DNA of 64,000 bases, from the NCBI RefSeq assembly GCF_900199215.1, contig NZ_FZQA01000002.1, positions 571,501 through 635,500 of the forward strand, written 5' to 3'. A program made the position numbers and the translations under genes. Below the pieces are notes generated by a model that did no database searches, was not told where the DNA came from, and worked only from the letters and a program-made list of their open reading frames with translations. Positions 1 through 8,780 of the stretch are shown here, one piece after another. Each line of letters begins with the position of its first letter. The first letter of the stretch is position 1. This DNA is from Amphiplicatus metriothermophilus (GTDB lineage Bacteria > Pseudomonadota > Alphaproteobacteria > Caulobacterales > Parvularculaceae).

Positions 1-1395
1 TTCGCCGATTCGATCCGCCGGCTTGAAGAGACGCGCCTCGACCGCCGGCGCGCCGATCCGCGCGAGTCAGCGAGCCTTCTTAACGATCTCGTCAGACAGG
101 TCGAAGCGCTGACCGCCGCCCTCGTGCAGGAAGCAGCGCGCCGCAACGGCCTCGTCGTCCGGCGCGGGATCACGCCCGCCATCGCCCTGCGCGCGGCGGA
201 GCATGTCGAGCATTTGCGCGAAACGCTCAAGAACTGGAACACGTTTTACGACGGCTACGACCCGGAATTCAGCTGGTGGGTGCGCAAGCCTTACGCCGCG
301 CTCGATGCGGCTTTTTCCGCCTACGCTGCAGCGATCAAGGCGCACATGGTCGGCATAAAAGAGGGCAAAACGCCGCCTATCGTCGGCGACCCGGTTCTCG
401 CCGAAGGACTCCAGGCGGACCTCGCCGTCGAAATGATTCCGTACACGCCTAAAGAACTCATCGCCATCGGCGAGAAGGAATTCGCATGGATTGAAACAGA
501 AATGAAAAAGGTCGCCCGCGACATGGGATTCGGCGACGACTGGCAGGCCGCGCTTGAGCATGTCAAGAATCTCGCCCCGCCGCCAGGAGAGATTCCATGG
601 ACGCTCTACGACATCGCAGACTATTCAGAAACCTTCATCGAAAATCTCGACGTCATCAATATGCCGCCGCTCGCGCGCGAGGTCTGGCGCTTCGCCATGC
701 AGACGCCGGAGCGTCAGCTCTACAATCCCTTCTTCAGCGGCGGCGAGGTTACGCGCCTGTCCTACCCAACGGACGGCATGGAGCATGACCAGAAGATGAT
801 GAGCATGAGGGGCAATACGCCGCACTTCAACTTCCCGACCGTGCAGCACGAGCTCGTTCCTGGTCATCATCTTCAGAGCTTCATGAACCGACGCTTCAAT
901 AGCCATCGCGCGGCGCTTAACTGGACGCCGTTCTGGACCGAGGGGTGGGCGCTATATTGGGAGCTCATTCTGTGGGACCGCGGATTTGCGCGCAACGATC
1001 CCGACAAAATCGGGATGCTGTTCTGGCGTATGCACCGAGCTGCGCGCATTATCTTTTCGCTGAATTACCAGCTCGGAAACTGGTCTCCCGAGCAGTGCGT
1101 CAATTTCCTCGTCGAGCGCGTTGGTCATGAGCGCGCCAATGCCGAGGCCGAGGTGCGTCGCACCGCCCGCGACGCGCCGCTTTATCAGATCGCCTATATG
1201 ACTGGCGCGCTTCAGATCCGGGCCCTGCGCCGGGAACTCGTCGAATCCGGCCTGATGAGCGAAGAAGAGTTTCACAACGCCATCCTGATCGGCGGACCCA
1301 TGCCCATAGAGCTCGTCCGCGCACGTCTGACCGGAAAAAAACTGACCCGGGATTATCAGAGCCAGTGGCGCTTTTACAACGAAGCGGGCCGTTGA
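1..1395 (+). CDS. DUF885 family metallopeptidase-like protein, C-terminal part (5' end outside window)
   Basis: The reading frame is open from the first base, so the gene begins upstream of the window; 464 codons are present. The key motif is HELVPGHHLQ, encoded near 847-876, a gluzincin-type HExxH-like zinc site (H-E-x-x-x-G-H-H in this family) followed by a downstream EGWALYWE segment that would supply the third ligand. These are hallmarks of the DUF885 family, which is related to M32/M3-type peptidases. No signal peptide can be judged because the N-terminus is missing. DUF885 proteins are usually about 550-620 residues and often secreted; substrate is unknown. It is separated by about 150 bases, containing inverted repeats, from the convergent autotransporter gene. 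Confidence 0.88.
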   Translation, partial: FADSIRRLEETRLDRRRADPRESASLLNDLVRQVEALTAALVQEAARRNGLVVRRGITPAIALRAAEHVEHLRETLKNWNTFYDGYDPEFSWWVRKPYAALDAAFSAYAAAIKAHMVGIKEGKTPPIVGDPVLAEGLQADLAVEMIPYTPKELIAIGEKEFAWIETEMKKVARDMGFGDDWQAALEHVKNLAPPPGEIPWTLYDIADYSETFIENLDVINMPPLAREVWRFAMQTPERQLYNPFFSGGEVTRLSYPTDGMEHDQKMMSMRGNTPHFNFPTVQHELVPGHHLQSFMNRRFNSHRAALNWTPFWTEGWALYWELILWDRGFARNDPDKIGMLFWRMHRAARIIFSLNYQLGNWSPEQCVNFLVERVGHERANAEAEVRRTARDAPLYQIAYMTGALQIRALRRELVESGLMSEEEFHNAILIGGPMPIELVRARLTGKKLTRDYQSQWRFYNEAGR

Positions 1396-1457
1396 CACGT
1401 TTTCTCCGCCGCCTTGCGCGCCTGCGGATAAATGTCCGTAGGCGTTATTTAAAAGGG

Positions 1458-1509
1458 GCGCGCCCTTTCGGGGGCGTCCGGGGGAGACGAGACGGTCGAA
1501 AGGGCGCGC
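1458..1509. terminator. Inverted repeat between two convergent genes
   Basis: The 13-base arm at 1458-1470 (GCGCGCCCTTTCG) is matched exactly by its reverse complement at 1497-1509, leaving a 26-base loop. The left arm also contains a smaller hairpin (CGCCC/GGGCG, 1461-1476). It lies between the stop codons of the DUF885 gene and the autotransporter gene, so a bidirectional terminator is the simplest reading. There is no clean U-run on either side, so the role is inferred from position and symmetry only. Confidence 0.4.
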
Positions 1510-1544
1510 TTGCTTCCGCCCGGGGCCAGGCGGAAACTCTCATG

Positions 1545-4500
1545 TCAGAACGACAAACTGAACACCGCTCCGAAGCGATGACTCATGGCCGAATCCTCGA
1601 ACTCTCCGTCATAGTTGAAAGACAGGACGTAACTGTCGCCGGTCGCGCCGAGCGCCAGCCCGAACAGAACAGCATCGCCATACCCTTTGAGGTCGGCGAT
1701 CTCGAAAATTTCGTCGACGGCGACGAACCGCGCCTCAGCGTGGTAAAGTGTCTGCGACAAGATCGTGCGATAACCGGCGTAGGCGTGCTGGAAGAATCGA
1801 GTCTGCGACCTCCGCCCGCCCGGCGTGAAGCCGCCGTCGAGGACGCGCCGCGGCGCGAGGGCTTTCGGCGCGCGGCCGAACTGCGCCATCGCCGTCGCCG
1901 CGGCGCGGCCGGTGTCAGCCCCGCCGATTTCGAGCGCAAAGGGCGTGTCCGCGCCTGTTCCCGTCTCCACATGCCCATCGCGGCTCATGCGGAAGTAATC
2001 CGCACCCGCTGAAGGCGCAAGATAAAATGATCCGTGCTCGAATCTATAGGAAAGGCGCGCCGAACCGCCGTAGAAGAATCCTTTATCATCGCCTTCGTAC
2101 ACGTCAAGAATATCACCGAAGGAGATGATCCGCTTCGTATCCAGCCGCGCAAGACCTGCTGATCCCGCCAGATCAAACGCCAAAGCGCCGAGCCTTTTTA
2201 AGGCATAAAGACCGAGCTCATAAGCCGCGACGTTCACCTCGCCGGTGCGGTCGTCGAGAGTCTTGAACTTGCCGATGCGCGCCGCGCCGCTCGCGCCAAA
2301 AATGAAATCATTCCCCAGCAGACGGTCATACCCCCCTTTGAAGGAGAAACCGAAGCCGTCATAGCCGGTCTTTTCTTCGCTCGTCTTTTCACGCAGATAG
2401 CTTGTCTGTTCAGTGAGCCAGAAACCATGCCGGGCGGCGGGATCCCCGGCGCGCAGGGCATCGAAACGATGCGCCAACACGCCGTTGGCGAACGAGGTCT
2501 CGCCAGCGATGAAGCGCGTCGCCGCGTCGGCGTGGTCGGGCAGAAGCTGCCGGTAGGCCGCGATCAGCGCGTCCTCCTCCATATAGCCGACAAGGGCGCG
2601 CCCGACGGCTTCGTTCCCGTCAGCAAGGGCGAGAAACGGCGCAAACGCTGCGCTTTCGTTCGTGTTCAGGCCGAGTTCGGCGCTCGTTTTAGGGGTAAGC
2701 GCGACGGCCAGCGTCGTATCGCTCGTCTCAACGGCGCTTTTGAAGATCGCCGGCGTCGCGATCGACAGCGCGATATCGCCCTCGCCGACGAGCGTAAGCG
2801 AGTCGGCTTGGATCAGCGCAAGCGTGCGCGCCTCGTTGCGGAACCGTTCGATCTGCACGTTGATCTGAGTGTCTCGCGCTATGGTCGCCGTCCCGGAGGC
2901 GGTGATGAGGGCTTGCACGTCGCCGGAGCTGAAGCTCTCGACAGAGAAGCCGAGCGTTGATCCGCCCGTCACATTCAACGTGTTGATCATAACCGGCTCA
3001 GCGTCGAGCAAATCGAGTTCGGCGCTCTCCACGGTAATGACAGCCGAGCCGTCGGGATCGCGGATGGCGCCGCGAAAGACTGCGCCGTCGCTAAACATTA
3101 GCCGGTCGACTCCCGCGCCGAGATCGAGCGCACCGAAGAAGACCGAATCGGAGACCGTGAGCACGTCATCGCCAGCGCCGAAAAACACGTCGCCCTCCAC
3201 ACGGCCGGCGAAAATCTCGAAACGGTCCGCCCCGGCCCCGAACAGCACGTCGCCTATGATCGCGGGCGCTGGCGGATTATCGTCGTCATCAACCGGCGCG
3301 CGCCGCGACTGGGCGAGGCGCGCGCCCTGTCCCGCGCCGTGGCGGGAAAGGTCGATTGCGACCGTCGCGCCGAGACCTTCGTCCTCTTCGCCGTCGTCGA
3401 CGAAGCGCGCGACGATGGAGCCTTGATTGAGGATCGATTCGACGCCTCCGGAGAAATCGGCGATCGCCGTCGCCTTCCCGCCATAGCCGCGCGAGGAGGC
3501 GCGGATGACTCCGGTGTTGACGATGCGCTCGACTTCGGCTGTCTCTTCGATTAAAATCGCACGCGCAATATTGTCCTCCTCGGTATTGATCGACGCCTCG
3601 ATGGTCCCGCTGTTGAAAATGGCGGGAACAATCGAATGACGACCCACGGAAAGCGCGACGGCGTCGGCCTCGAAAGCCGAGGACGCGATCTGACCGGTGT
3701 TGCGCAGCCCGCCCTCGACGACGACCCGGCGCGCGCCGTCGTTCGATCCTTCCAGGCTCAAGGCGGTCGCGTCGAACCCGACATTCAGCCCGTTGGCGCG
3801 GATCGTTCCACGGTTGATTAGGCCTTCATCATAGGTGATCACGGCGACGATTTCGTTCGTATCGTCGTCATCATCCGTATCTGAAATGTCGCGGACGGAC
3901 TCTACCGCCTTGCCGAGTACGATGTCGCCGGCCGTCGGGTTAAGATCGGCCGAGATGAGCACCGCCTCGCCTGACCCGAAGCTGCGTATGGTTCCGGTCG
4001 TGCGGTTCTCGTCGTGATCGTCGCCGGCCGCGCCGTTGTTGAGAAATCCCTTTCCCACGCTTGCGCCGATGGCGACGGCGGACCCGCCGTCAAGCAGATC
4101 TTCCGGGTCGATCCGTTCCTCTATGGGCGTGTCGTCCTCGTCAAGCGTATCCGGGTCGACATAGTTGGACAGCGTGGTGCTGGCGAAGCCGGTTGCCGTG
4201 ACGGTTCCCTCGTTCACGAAAGCCCCGCCGATCGCGCCCAGCGACACGACGCCTCTGGCGTTCTCGCCCCTGCTCGTTACGGTTCCTGACTGCAGCACGT
4301 CGCCGCTCGCGCCGGCGTGCAGCTCGATTCCGACCGCATCGTCGCCGAGTACAGAGATAGAGCCGTCGCTCGCAAATGCGCCGTCAAGAAGTCCTTCGAC
4401 TCGTACGCCCGCCGACTGGTTGCCCTCGATCTCGATGGAACCGCCCGCGCCGATCACGATATCGCCGGAAAAACCACCCGTTTCCACGCGCAGGCCCGTC

Positions 4501-4898
4501 TGGCCGACCGCGAGCGCATAAGGCCCATCCGCATCGTCGTCGTCATCTGTATCGGGGCGTTCGTAATCTTCGAGAATCTCGATGTCGCCGGTGACGACGA
4601 TCTGTCCCGACACGCCGCCTTTGACCAGCACGCCCGTGACATGATCAGCATTTTCGATCAGAATGCGTCCGGCGTTTTCAAGCCGGTGGTCGCTGTCAAT
4701 GGTAACCGCAACGACGCTGTCCGTGTTTTCCAGCTCGATGGCCCCGCCGCTGGTGATGACGACGTCGCCGGGCGATCCATTGTTGATCGTCGAGCTTCTC
4801 ACCGGCGTCGTGATGGTTCCGTCGATCTGCGCCCGCGCCGGAGACAATAGCGCCGCCAAGGCGGCGCCGCACAGCAACAGGGTTTTCCGCTTCCCCAC
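1545..4898 (-). CDS. Autotransporter domain-containing protein (type V secretion)
   Basis: The 1117-residue product starts at a GTG preceded by GGGAGCGG. It has a signal peptide (residues 1-23, ending SPARA), a long passenger (about 24-800) and a C-terminal translocator beta-barrel (about 840-1117) ending in Phe, as required for BAM insertion. The passenger is built of loose repeats of the type 'I-x-N-x-G-x-I-x-A', expected to stack as a beta-helix, and includes GAGADRF, GAGDDVLT and GAGVDRLM near residues 560-620. Several acidic tracts (DTDDDDD, DDDDN, EEDEG) interrupt the repeats. It sits directly downstream of a secreted subtilase on the same strand with a 100-base gap. No catalytic domain is visible in the passenger, so an adhesive or surface-structural role is more likely than an enzymatic one; that is inference. 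Confidence 0.9.
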   Translation of the reverse strand: MGKRKTLLLCGAALAALLSPARAQIDGTITTPVRSSTINNGSPGDVVITSGGAIELENTDSVVAVTIDSDHRLENAGRILIENADHVTGVLVKGGVSGQIVVTGDIEILEDYERPDTDDDDDADGPYALAVGQTGLRVETGGFSGDIVIGAGGSIEIEGNQSAGVRVEGLLDGAFASDGSISVLGDDAVGIELHAGASGDVLQSGTVTSRGENARGVVSLGAIGGAFVNEGTVTATGFASTTLSNYVDPDTLDEDDTPIEERIDPEDLLDGGSAVAIGASVGKGFLNNGAAGDDHDENRTTGTIRSFGSGEAVLISADLNPTAGDIVLGKAVESVRDISDTDDDDDTNEIVAVITYDEGLINRGTIRANGLNVGFDATALSLEGSNDGARRVVVEGGLRNTGQIASSAFEADAVALSVGRHSIVPAIFNSGTIEASINTEEDNIARAILIEETAEVERIVNTGVIRASSRGYGGKATAIADFSGGVESILNQGSIVARFVDDGEEDEGLGATVAIDLSRHGAGQGARLAQSRRAPVDDDDNPPAPAIIGDVLFGAGADRFEIFAGRVEGDVFFGAGDDVLTVSDSVFFGALDLGAGVDRLMFSDGAVFRGAIRDPDGSAVITVESAELDLLDAEPVMINTLNVTGGSTLGFSVESFSSGDVQALITASGTATIARDTQINVQIERFRNEARTLALIQADSLTLVGEGDIALSIATPAIFKSAVETSDTTLAVALTPKTSAELGLNTNESAAFAPFLALADGNEAVGRALVGYMEEDALIAAYRQLLPDHADAATRFIAGETSFANGVLAHRFDALRAGDPAARHGFWLTEQTSYLREKTSEEKTGYDGFGFSFKGGYDRLLGNDFIFGASGAARIGKFKTLDDRTGEVNVAAYELGLYALKRLGALAFDLAGSAGLARLDTKRIISFGDILDVYEGDDKGFFYGGSARLSYRFEHGSFYLAPSAGADYFRMSRDGHVETGTGADTPFALEIGGADTGRAAATAMAQFGRAPKALAPRRVLDGGFTPGGRRSQTRFFQHAYAGYRTILSQTLYHAEARFVAVDEIFEIADLKGYGDAVLFGLALGATGDSYVLSFNYDGEFEDSAMSHRFGAVFSLSF

Positions 4899-5008
4899 GA
4901 ACCGCTCCCGCTTGAGTCTTTAATACGGCTGAAACAGGACACGGCGCGCGCCGGCCCGACATCGCGACTACGACGGGCGCAAAAGATTATTCCGTCTGCT
5001 GGAGATTT

Positions 5009-6337
5009 TTATTGCAGAGCCGGCCTGTTCGCGCCGGCGGCGAGATAGGCGTCTTCGGCGAGCAGCCCTGCGCCATAAACGAGGTCGAAGCCGGGCTCGC
5101 CGAGATCAATCGCCGCGGCCATGACCAGCGCGCGCATCTGCTCGGCCGCGCCGGCCCGGGGTTCGTCGAGGCGGCGCGCGAGCCAAGCTGATACCACAGG
5201 CGCGGCGTAGGATGTGCCGGCGAGACGCTCATCGGTTCCCTGCGCCTGCGGCGGCACTACGCCGACCCCGACGGCGGACACGTCCACCCCTTCGCCGCGG
5301 TTGGCCCGCTCGTAGATCCGACTTTCGCGGTCGACGGCGGTTACGCCGATCACGCCCGGATAGGCCGCCGGGTATTGCGGCGGCGCCTCGGGCCCCTGAT
5401 TGCCGACCGCAGCGACCACGACATGCCCGCGTGCGAGCGCACGGGCCACGGCGCGCTCGAGCAGGCCGTTGGGCGGCCCGGCAAGGCTCATATTGACGAC
5501 GGGAACGCCCTTCCCCGCCATCCAGTCAAGAGCGCGAACGACTGCCTCGACGTCAGCGAAGGCGGGCTCGCCGGAAAAGACGTCCGCGACCAACAGCCGG
5601 CCGGCGCCGTGCCGGCGCGCGAGGGCCGCCACCGCCGCGCCATGCGCGCGCGGGGTCGTCCGCTCGCCCCGGCCGAAATTCTGCTGCGCGAGGATCGCTC
5701 CGGCGAGCTCTTCGATGTCCGGATCCACGCCGGTGTCGATCACGCCGACGAGCCCGACGGCGCGCCCGTCGTCCGCAAGCCCTGCGGCAATAGGAAGGAG
5801 AGGGCGCGCAACCGCGGCGCCCTCCTGCAACTCGAACATTGCATTGGGATAATACGCGCCGTCCGGGTCGCCCCGGCGCAGACGCCGGAGGGCGCGGCGC
5901 ACCGACTGGCCGCGCGGCGCGCGCAACACGTCGACCCGGATATCGAGCGACTCCAGACGCCAAGCGCGCACCGGCTCGAAACCCAGCGCACGCGCCCTCT
6001 CCAGCGACGCTGGGTTGAGATCGACGCCGACCACCTCCTCCCGGCGCACGGGAAAGTCGCGCGCGCCGAAGCTCATGCGCTCCACACTGGCGCCGAGCCG
6101 GCGCTCGGAAGCGGCCAGCGTCGCTGCGCGCGGGGCCGGCATGTCGCGCGGACCGTATTCCGGGCCCTGCATCTGAAAGCGCGACAGCCTGTCGATCCGG
6201 TCGGCGAAATCCCCGACAGGGCGCGGCTCGGTCTGGGCGCGCGCGCCCGCCAGCGCAAAACAGGCGAGGCACAACGCCGCCAACGCCCCTGCGCCAGGCC
6301 AAATCTTGCGTTCCGCTGGTTTCTTGCTCGCTCTCAT
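5009..6337 (-). CDS. Secreted S8 family serine peptidase (subtilase)
   Basis: Chosen start is the ATG at 6337 (442 aa); an in-frame GTG four codons upstream is possible. Residues about 1-35 form a signal peptide ending AGARAQ. A poorly conserved region of about 150 residues, possibly a propeptide, precedes the catalytic domain. The subtilisin triad is complete: Asp201 in VGVIDTGVD, His232 in RAHGAAVAAL and Ser376 in GTSYAAPVVS, with oxyanion Asn313 in AAVGNQGP. The catalytic domain is unusually compact and there is no C-terminal extension or membrane anchor. The protein should act in the periplasm or outside the cell. It is immediately upstream of the autotransporter gene and divergent from an ECF sigma factor, suggesting a role in processing a surface protein or in signalling; this link is inferred. 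Confidence 0.92.
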   Translation of the reverse strand: MRASKKPAERKIWPGAGALAALCLACFALAGARAQTEPRPVGDFADRIDRLSRFQMQGPEYGPRDMPAPRAATLAASERRLGASVERMSFGARDFPVRREEVVGVDLNPASLERARALGFEPVRAWRLESLDIRVDVLRAPRGQSVRRALRRLRRGDPDGAYYPNAMFELQEGAAVARPLLPIAAGLADDGRAVGLVGVIDTGVDPDIEELAGAILAQQNFGRGERTTPRAHGAAVAALARRHGAGRLLVADVFSGEPAFADVEAVVRALDWMAGKGVPVVNMSLAGPPNGLLERAVARALARGHVVVAAVGNQGPEAPPQYPAAYPGVIGVTAVDRESRIYERANRGEGVDVSAVGVGVVPPQAQGTDERLAGTSYAAPVVSAWLARRLDEPRAGAAEQMRALVMAAAIDLGEPGFDLVYGAGLLAEDAYLAAGANRPALQ

Positions 6338-6433
6338 GATCCGGGCCACCCCGTCTTGTGTCGCGCGCCAGCATAGCCCAAGAACAGACGGAATCGTCCC
6401 CGCCCCGTCATGAGAAATATTTTACGCGGCGAT

Positions 6434-6458
6434 GGAATTTTTTCTTCCGCGCGTCGTA
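6434..6458 (+). promoter_or_regulatory. Possible ECF-type promoter upstream of the sigma factor gene
   Basis: GGAAT at 6434-6438 is followed after 16 bases by CGTA at 6455-6458, resembling the GGAAC-N16-CGTC layout of ECF-sigma promoters. It would place the transcript start near 6465, which fits initiation of the sigma factor at the TTG at 6494 and would allow autoregulation. Short motifs like this arise by chance, so this is a tentative call. Confidence 0.3.
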
Positions 6459-6493
6459 GTCGCATCGAAAGCGAATTCGCCGGCGGAAAGATT

Positions 6494-7009
6494 TTGGACG
6501 CGCAGCGAAAAGAGCTGGTCGACTGTATTCCGCGTCTCCGGCGGTTCGCCCTTGCGCTTGCCGGAGACCAGTCGGACGCCGATGACCTCGTGCAGGCCGC
6601 CGTAGAGCGGGCGCTGCGCCGTCTCGACGGCTTCAGGCAAGACGGAAGAATGGACAGCTGGCTGTTCAAGATCGCGCAGAATTTGTGGATCGACGGCCAG
6701 CGGGCGCGCCGGCGCCGGGGCCGGCACGTGGAGCTGGAGTTCGCCCATGATCTTGTCGGCGAGGACGGCCGCCGCGCCGCCGAACAACGCGCCGCCGTCG
6801 CCGACGCGCGCGCGGCCATCGCGCGCCTCCCGGAGGCGCAACGCCTGGTGGTCGCTTACGTGCTGGTGGACGGGCAATCCTATCGCGACGCGGCAGCCAA
6901 TCTCGGCGTGCCCGTGGGCACGGTGATGAGTCGGCTCGCCCGCGCGCGCAAAACCTTGGAACAGGCCATCCTCGGAGAGGACGGGAGCGATGACCAAAAT
7001 CAGCGATGA
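6494..7009 (+). CDS. ECF-type RNA polymerase sigma factor
   Basis: Region 2 (SDADDLVQAAVERALRRL and SWLFKIAQNLWID) and region 4 (LPEAQRLVVAYVLVDGQSYRDAA...VPVGTVMSRLARARKTL) are both clear, giving a group IV sigma factor. I prefer the TTG at 6494 (171 aa), preceded by GGCGGAAAG, because it starts four residues before the conserved helix. An ATG at 6410 would add 28 residues of unconserved sequence with no ribosome binding site. The last 20 bases overlap the anti-sigma gene, so the two are translationally coupled. The gene is divergent from the subtilase gene with a short shared promoter region. The sigma factor is expected to be held inactive by the following membrane protein until an envelope signal arrives. 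Confidence 0.88.
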   Translation: MDAQRKELVDCIPRLRRFALALAGDQSDADDLVQAAVERALRRLDGFRQDGRMDSWLFKIAQNLWIDGQRARRRRGRHVELEFAHDLVGEDGRRAAEQRAAVADARAAIARLPEAQRLVVAYVLVDGQSYRDAAANLGVPVGTVMSRLARARKTLEQAILGEDGSDDQNQR

Positions 7010-7685
7010 ATTGCTCGCCGCCTATGCGGACGGCGAAGCGGGCATGGCGGATCGGGCGGCGGTCGAGCGCGCGCTGTCGCAGGACGCGCGCCTGCGCCGC
7101 GACCTTGAGCGCTACCGGCGCCTGCGCCAGGAGATCGACCGTAGCTTTGCGCCCGTCCTGTCTGCGCCGACGCCGACGCGCTTGCGAAAAGCGATCGAGG
7201 CCGCCGCCGAAAGGGCCGCCGCGCCGGCGGCGAGCCTCCGCAGGCGTCTCAAGCGCGACTGTTTCATCCCGGCGGCGCTCGCAGCTTCCTTCGCAGCAGG
7301 GCTTTTCCTCGGCGTCGCCCTGATGCGCGCGCCGGGAGACGACTCCCGCCTGCTTGCCGCGAGCCCTGCCCTGGCCGCGGCGCTCGATTCGCTCCACGAC
7401 GCAGAAGCGATCGGCGCGGTGCGCATTCTTGCGAGCTATCGCAATAGCGAGCTTCGGGTGTGCCGGCGTTTTTCAGTTTCAGACGGGCGTCTGCCTGTCG
7501 AAGGGCTCGCCTGCTTCGCCGAGGATGGGGCTTGGCGCCTCGCAGCGCTCGAAGCAAGCGCGCCGGCGGACGCCTATCTGCCTGCCGGCGAGACAGGCGG
7601 GCTCGACCGCTTGACGGCCTTGATGCGCCCTCTTCCGCAGGACGAACTTGAAGCGTTCCTCGCCGCTCGCCGCGACCGGCCTTAG
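6990..7685 (+). CDS. Membrane anti-sigma factor
   Basis: The 231-residue product begins with the 'sDELLAAYADGEA' helix typical of anti-sigma domains, but lacks the zinc-binding HxxxCxxC. One transmembrane segment lies at about residues 90-111, preceded by basic residues, so the N-terminal domain is cytoplasmic and the last 120 residues periplasmic. The periplasmic part holds two cysteines (in RVCRRFSV and GLACFAED) within a short beta-rich region. The gene overlaps the sigma factor gene by 20 bases. Its stop codon overlaps that of the convergent outer-membrane protein gene (TTAG, 7682-7685). It should sequester the ECF sigma factor; how the signal releases it is not evident. Confidence 0.82.
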   Translation: MTKISDELLAAYADGEAGMADRAAVERALSQDARLRRDLERYRRLRQEIDRSFAPVLSAPTPTRLRKAIEAAAERAAAPAASLRRRLKRDCFIPAALAASFAAGLFLGVALMRAPGDDSRLLAASPALAAALDSLHDAEAIGAVRILASYRNSELRVCRRFSVSDGRLPVEGLACFAEDGAWRLAALEASAPADAYLPAGETGGLDRLTALMRPLPQDELEAFLAARRDRP

Positions 7686-8575
7686 TCGCGGTTTGGGTTC
7701 CCGCCGACATCGAAATCGATAGAAAAGCGAATGCCCGCGCCGATGTCGGGACTCGCATCTGAAAGGCCGGTCACGCTGTAGGCAAGCACGCTCAGTCGCG
7801 AGTTGATCCGTGCGGAAACATAGGTAGTGACTTCGCTGATGTCGTCAGAACCGACCAGTACGGGTTCGCGCCAGTCATAAAGCGCGCCGACCGTAAACCG
7901 CCGTCCGACTGGCGCATAGGCTGCCGCCGACAGTCGCCAGCGATCCTGCAGTTCAAAGCGCGGCGTCTTGCCGACGAATGTACGCCCGCCCCCGATAACA
8001 AAACCGAATCGGCGCGTCTCATAAATGAAATCGGCCTGCATGGTTATGTCCGTGCGGCCCGTGCCTATCAGCTTGTCGACATCGCCGACGGGCAGTTTCG
8101 CCAGGACCATCGCGTCAAGATACAGGCGGTCGCGTTTAAGCTCGAGGGACCGTCCCACGCCTGCAGTGACGTCTCCAAAGCCCTTGGTGGTCGGATTAAG
8201 CCGGGGAAACAGAAAGCTGGGATCGTCTGGCAGCGAAACCAACGGTATGGCTGCAGCGTCGACGCCTTCCGGCAGGCGCAGCGCGAATACCGGCGTCGCC
8301 TGTGGATTGAACGGCGCTCCCGGCCCCGTCACCCGCACATACGGCACGGTCAGGCTGTAGGTCCAGCCGTTAACGCTGTACCGGGCCGAAATCGAAGCCA
8401 TGGCGATTTCGGTTTCAGCAAAGGAGCCGTAAAGCCCTCGAGTATACTCGAAGCCGCTCGCGAGCCGCAAATTTTGCGCATCCGCAGCCGCAGGCCACAT
8501 CCAGCAGGCGAATGCAAGCGCTCCGCTTGCCGCCGGCCTTTTGAGCCACCGTTTTTTCCCCACGACCGCGCGCAA
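7682..8575 (-). CDS. Outer-membrane beta-barrel protein of unknown function
   Basis: The start used is a TTG at 8575; a GTG at 8563 is an alternative, and both put a basic n-region before the signal peptide that ends AAADAQ. The mature part (about 260 aa) is a run of amphipathic strands such as YSVNGWTYSLTVPYVRV and YVSARINSRLSVLAYSV with aromatic girdle residues, typical of transporter-like outer-membrane proteins annotated only as hypothetical or 'transporter'. It contains an inserted loop rich in Pro (about 85-115). The gene is convergent with the anti-sigma gene and shares its last bases. It lies 205 bases downstream of the Mla-like operon on the same strand, so it could be co-transcribed, but a hairpin separates them. 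Confidence 0.72.
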   Translation of the reverse strand: MRAVVGKKRWLKRPAASGALAFACWMWPAAADAQNLRLASGFEYTRGLYGSFAETEIAMASISARYSVNGWTYSLTVPYVRVTGPGAPFNPQATPVFALRLPEGVDAAAIPLVSLPDDPSFLFPRLNPTTKGFGDVTAGVGRSLELKRDRLYLDAMVLAKLPVGDVDKLIGTGRTDITMQADFIYETRRFGFVIGGGRTFVGKTPRFELQDRWRLSAAAYAPVGRRFTVGALYDWREPVLVGSDDISEVTTYVSARINSRLSVLAYSVTGLSDASPDIGAGIRFSIDFDVGGNPNRD

Positions 8576-8679
8576 CAGTCAGCACCGCCTTCTTGTGCGC
8601 GTCCTTTTCGCCCCAGTCGCGCCGTCTCCCGCGCGGAATTGGACGCCGCCTTAGCTTCAGTCCTGCATAACCAAACGCC

Positions 8680-8701
8680 GGGGCCGCGACAAGGCGGCCC
8701 C
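8680..8701. terminator. GC-rich hairpin downstream of the Mla-like operon
   Basis: GGGGCCGC (8680-8687) pairs perfectly with GCGGCCCC (8694-8701) around a 6-base loop. It lies between the lipoprotein gene and the outer-membrane protein gene, both on the minus strand. There is no U-tract, so termination is likely partial at best. Confidence 0.35.
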
Positions 8702-8780
8702 GTGCAGTGCGAGTGCGATGCTTCCACCGTCGCTGGGGCTACGCTCAGAGCCTCACCCATTCAGTCAAAATTTGGCTAGG

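Noticed and set aside
1365-2012. Plus-strand open frame inside the autotransporter gene
   Set aside because: Codon bias and lack of any recognisable domain show it to be an antisense shadow of the autotransporter.
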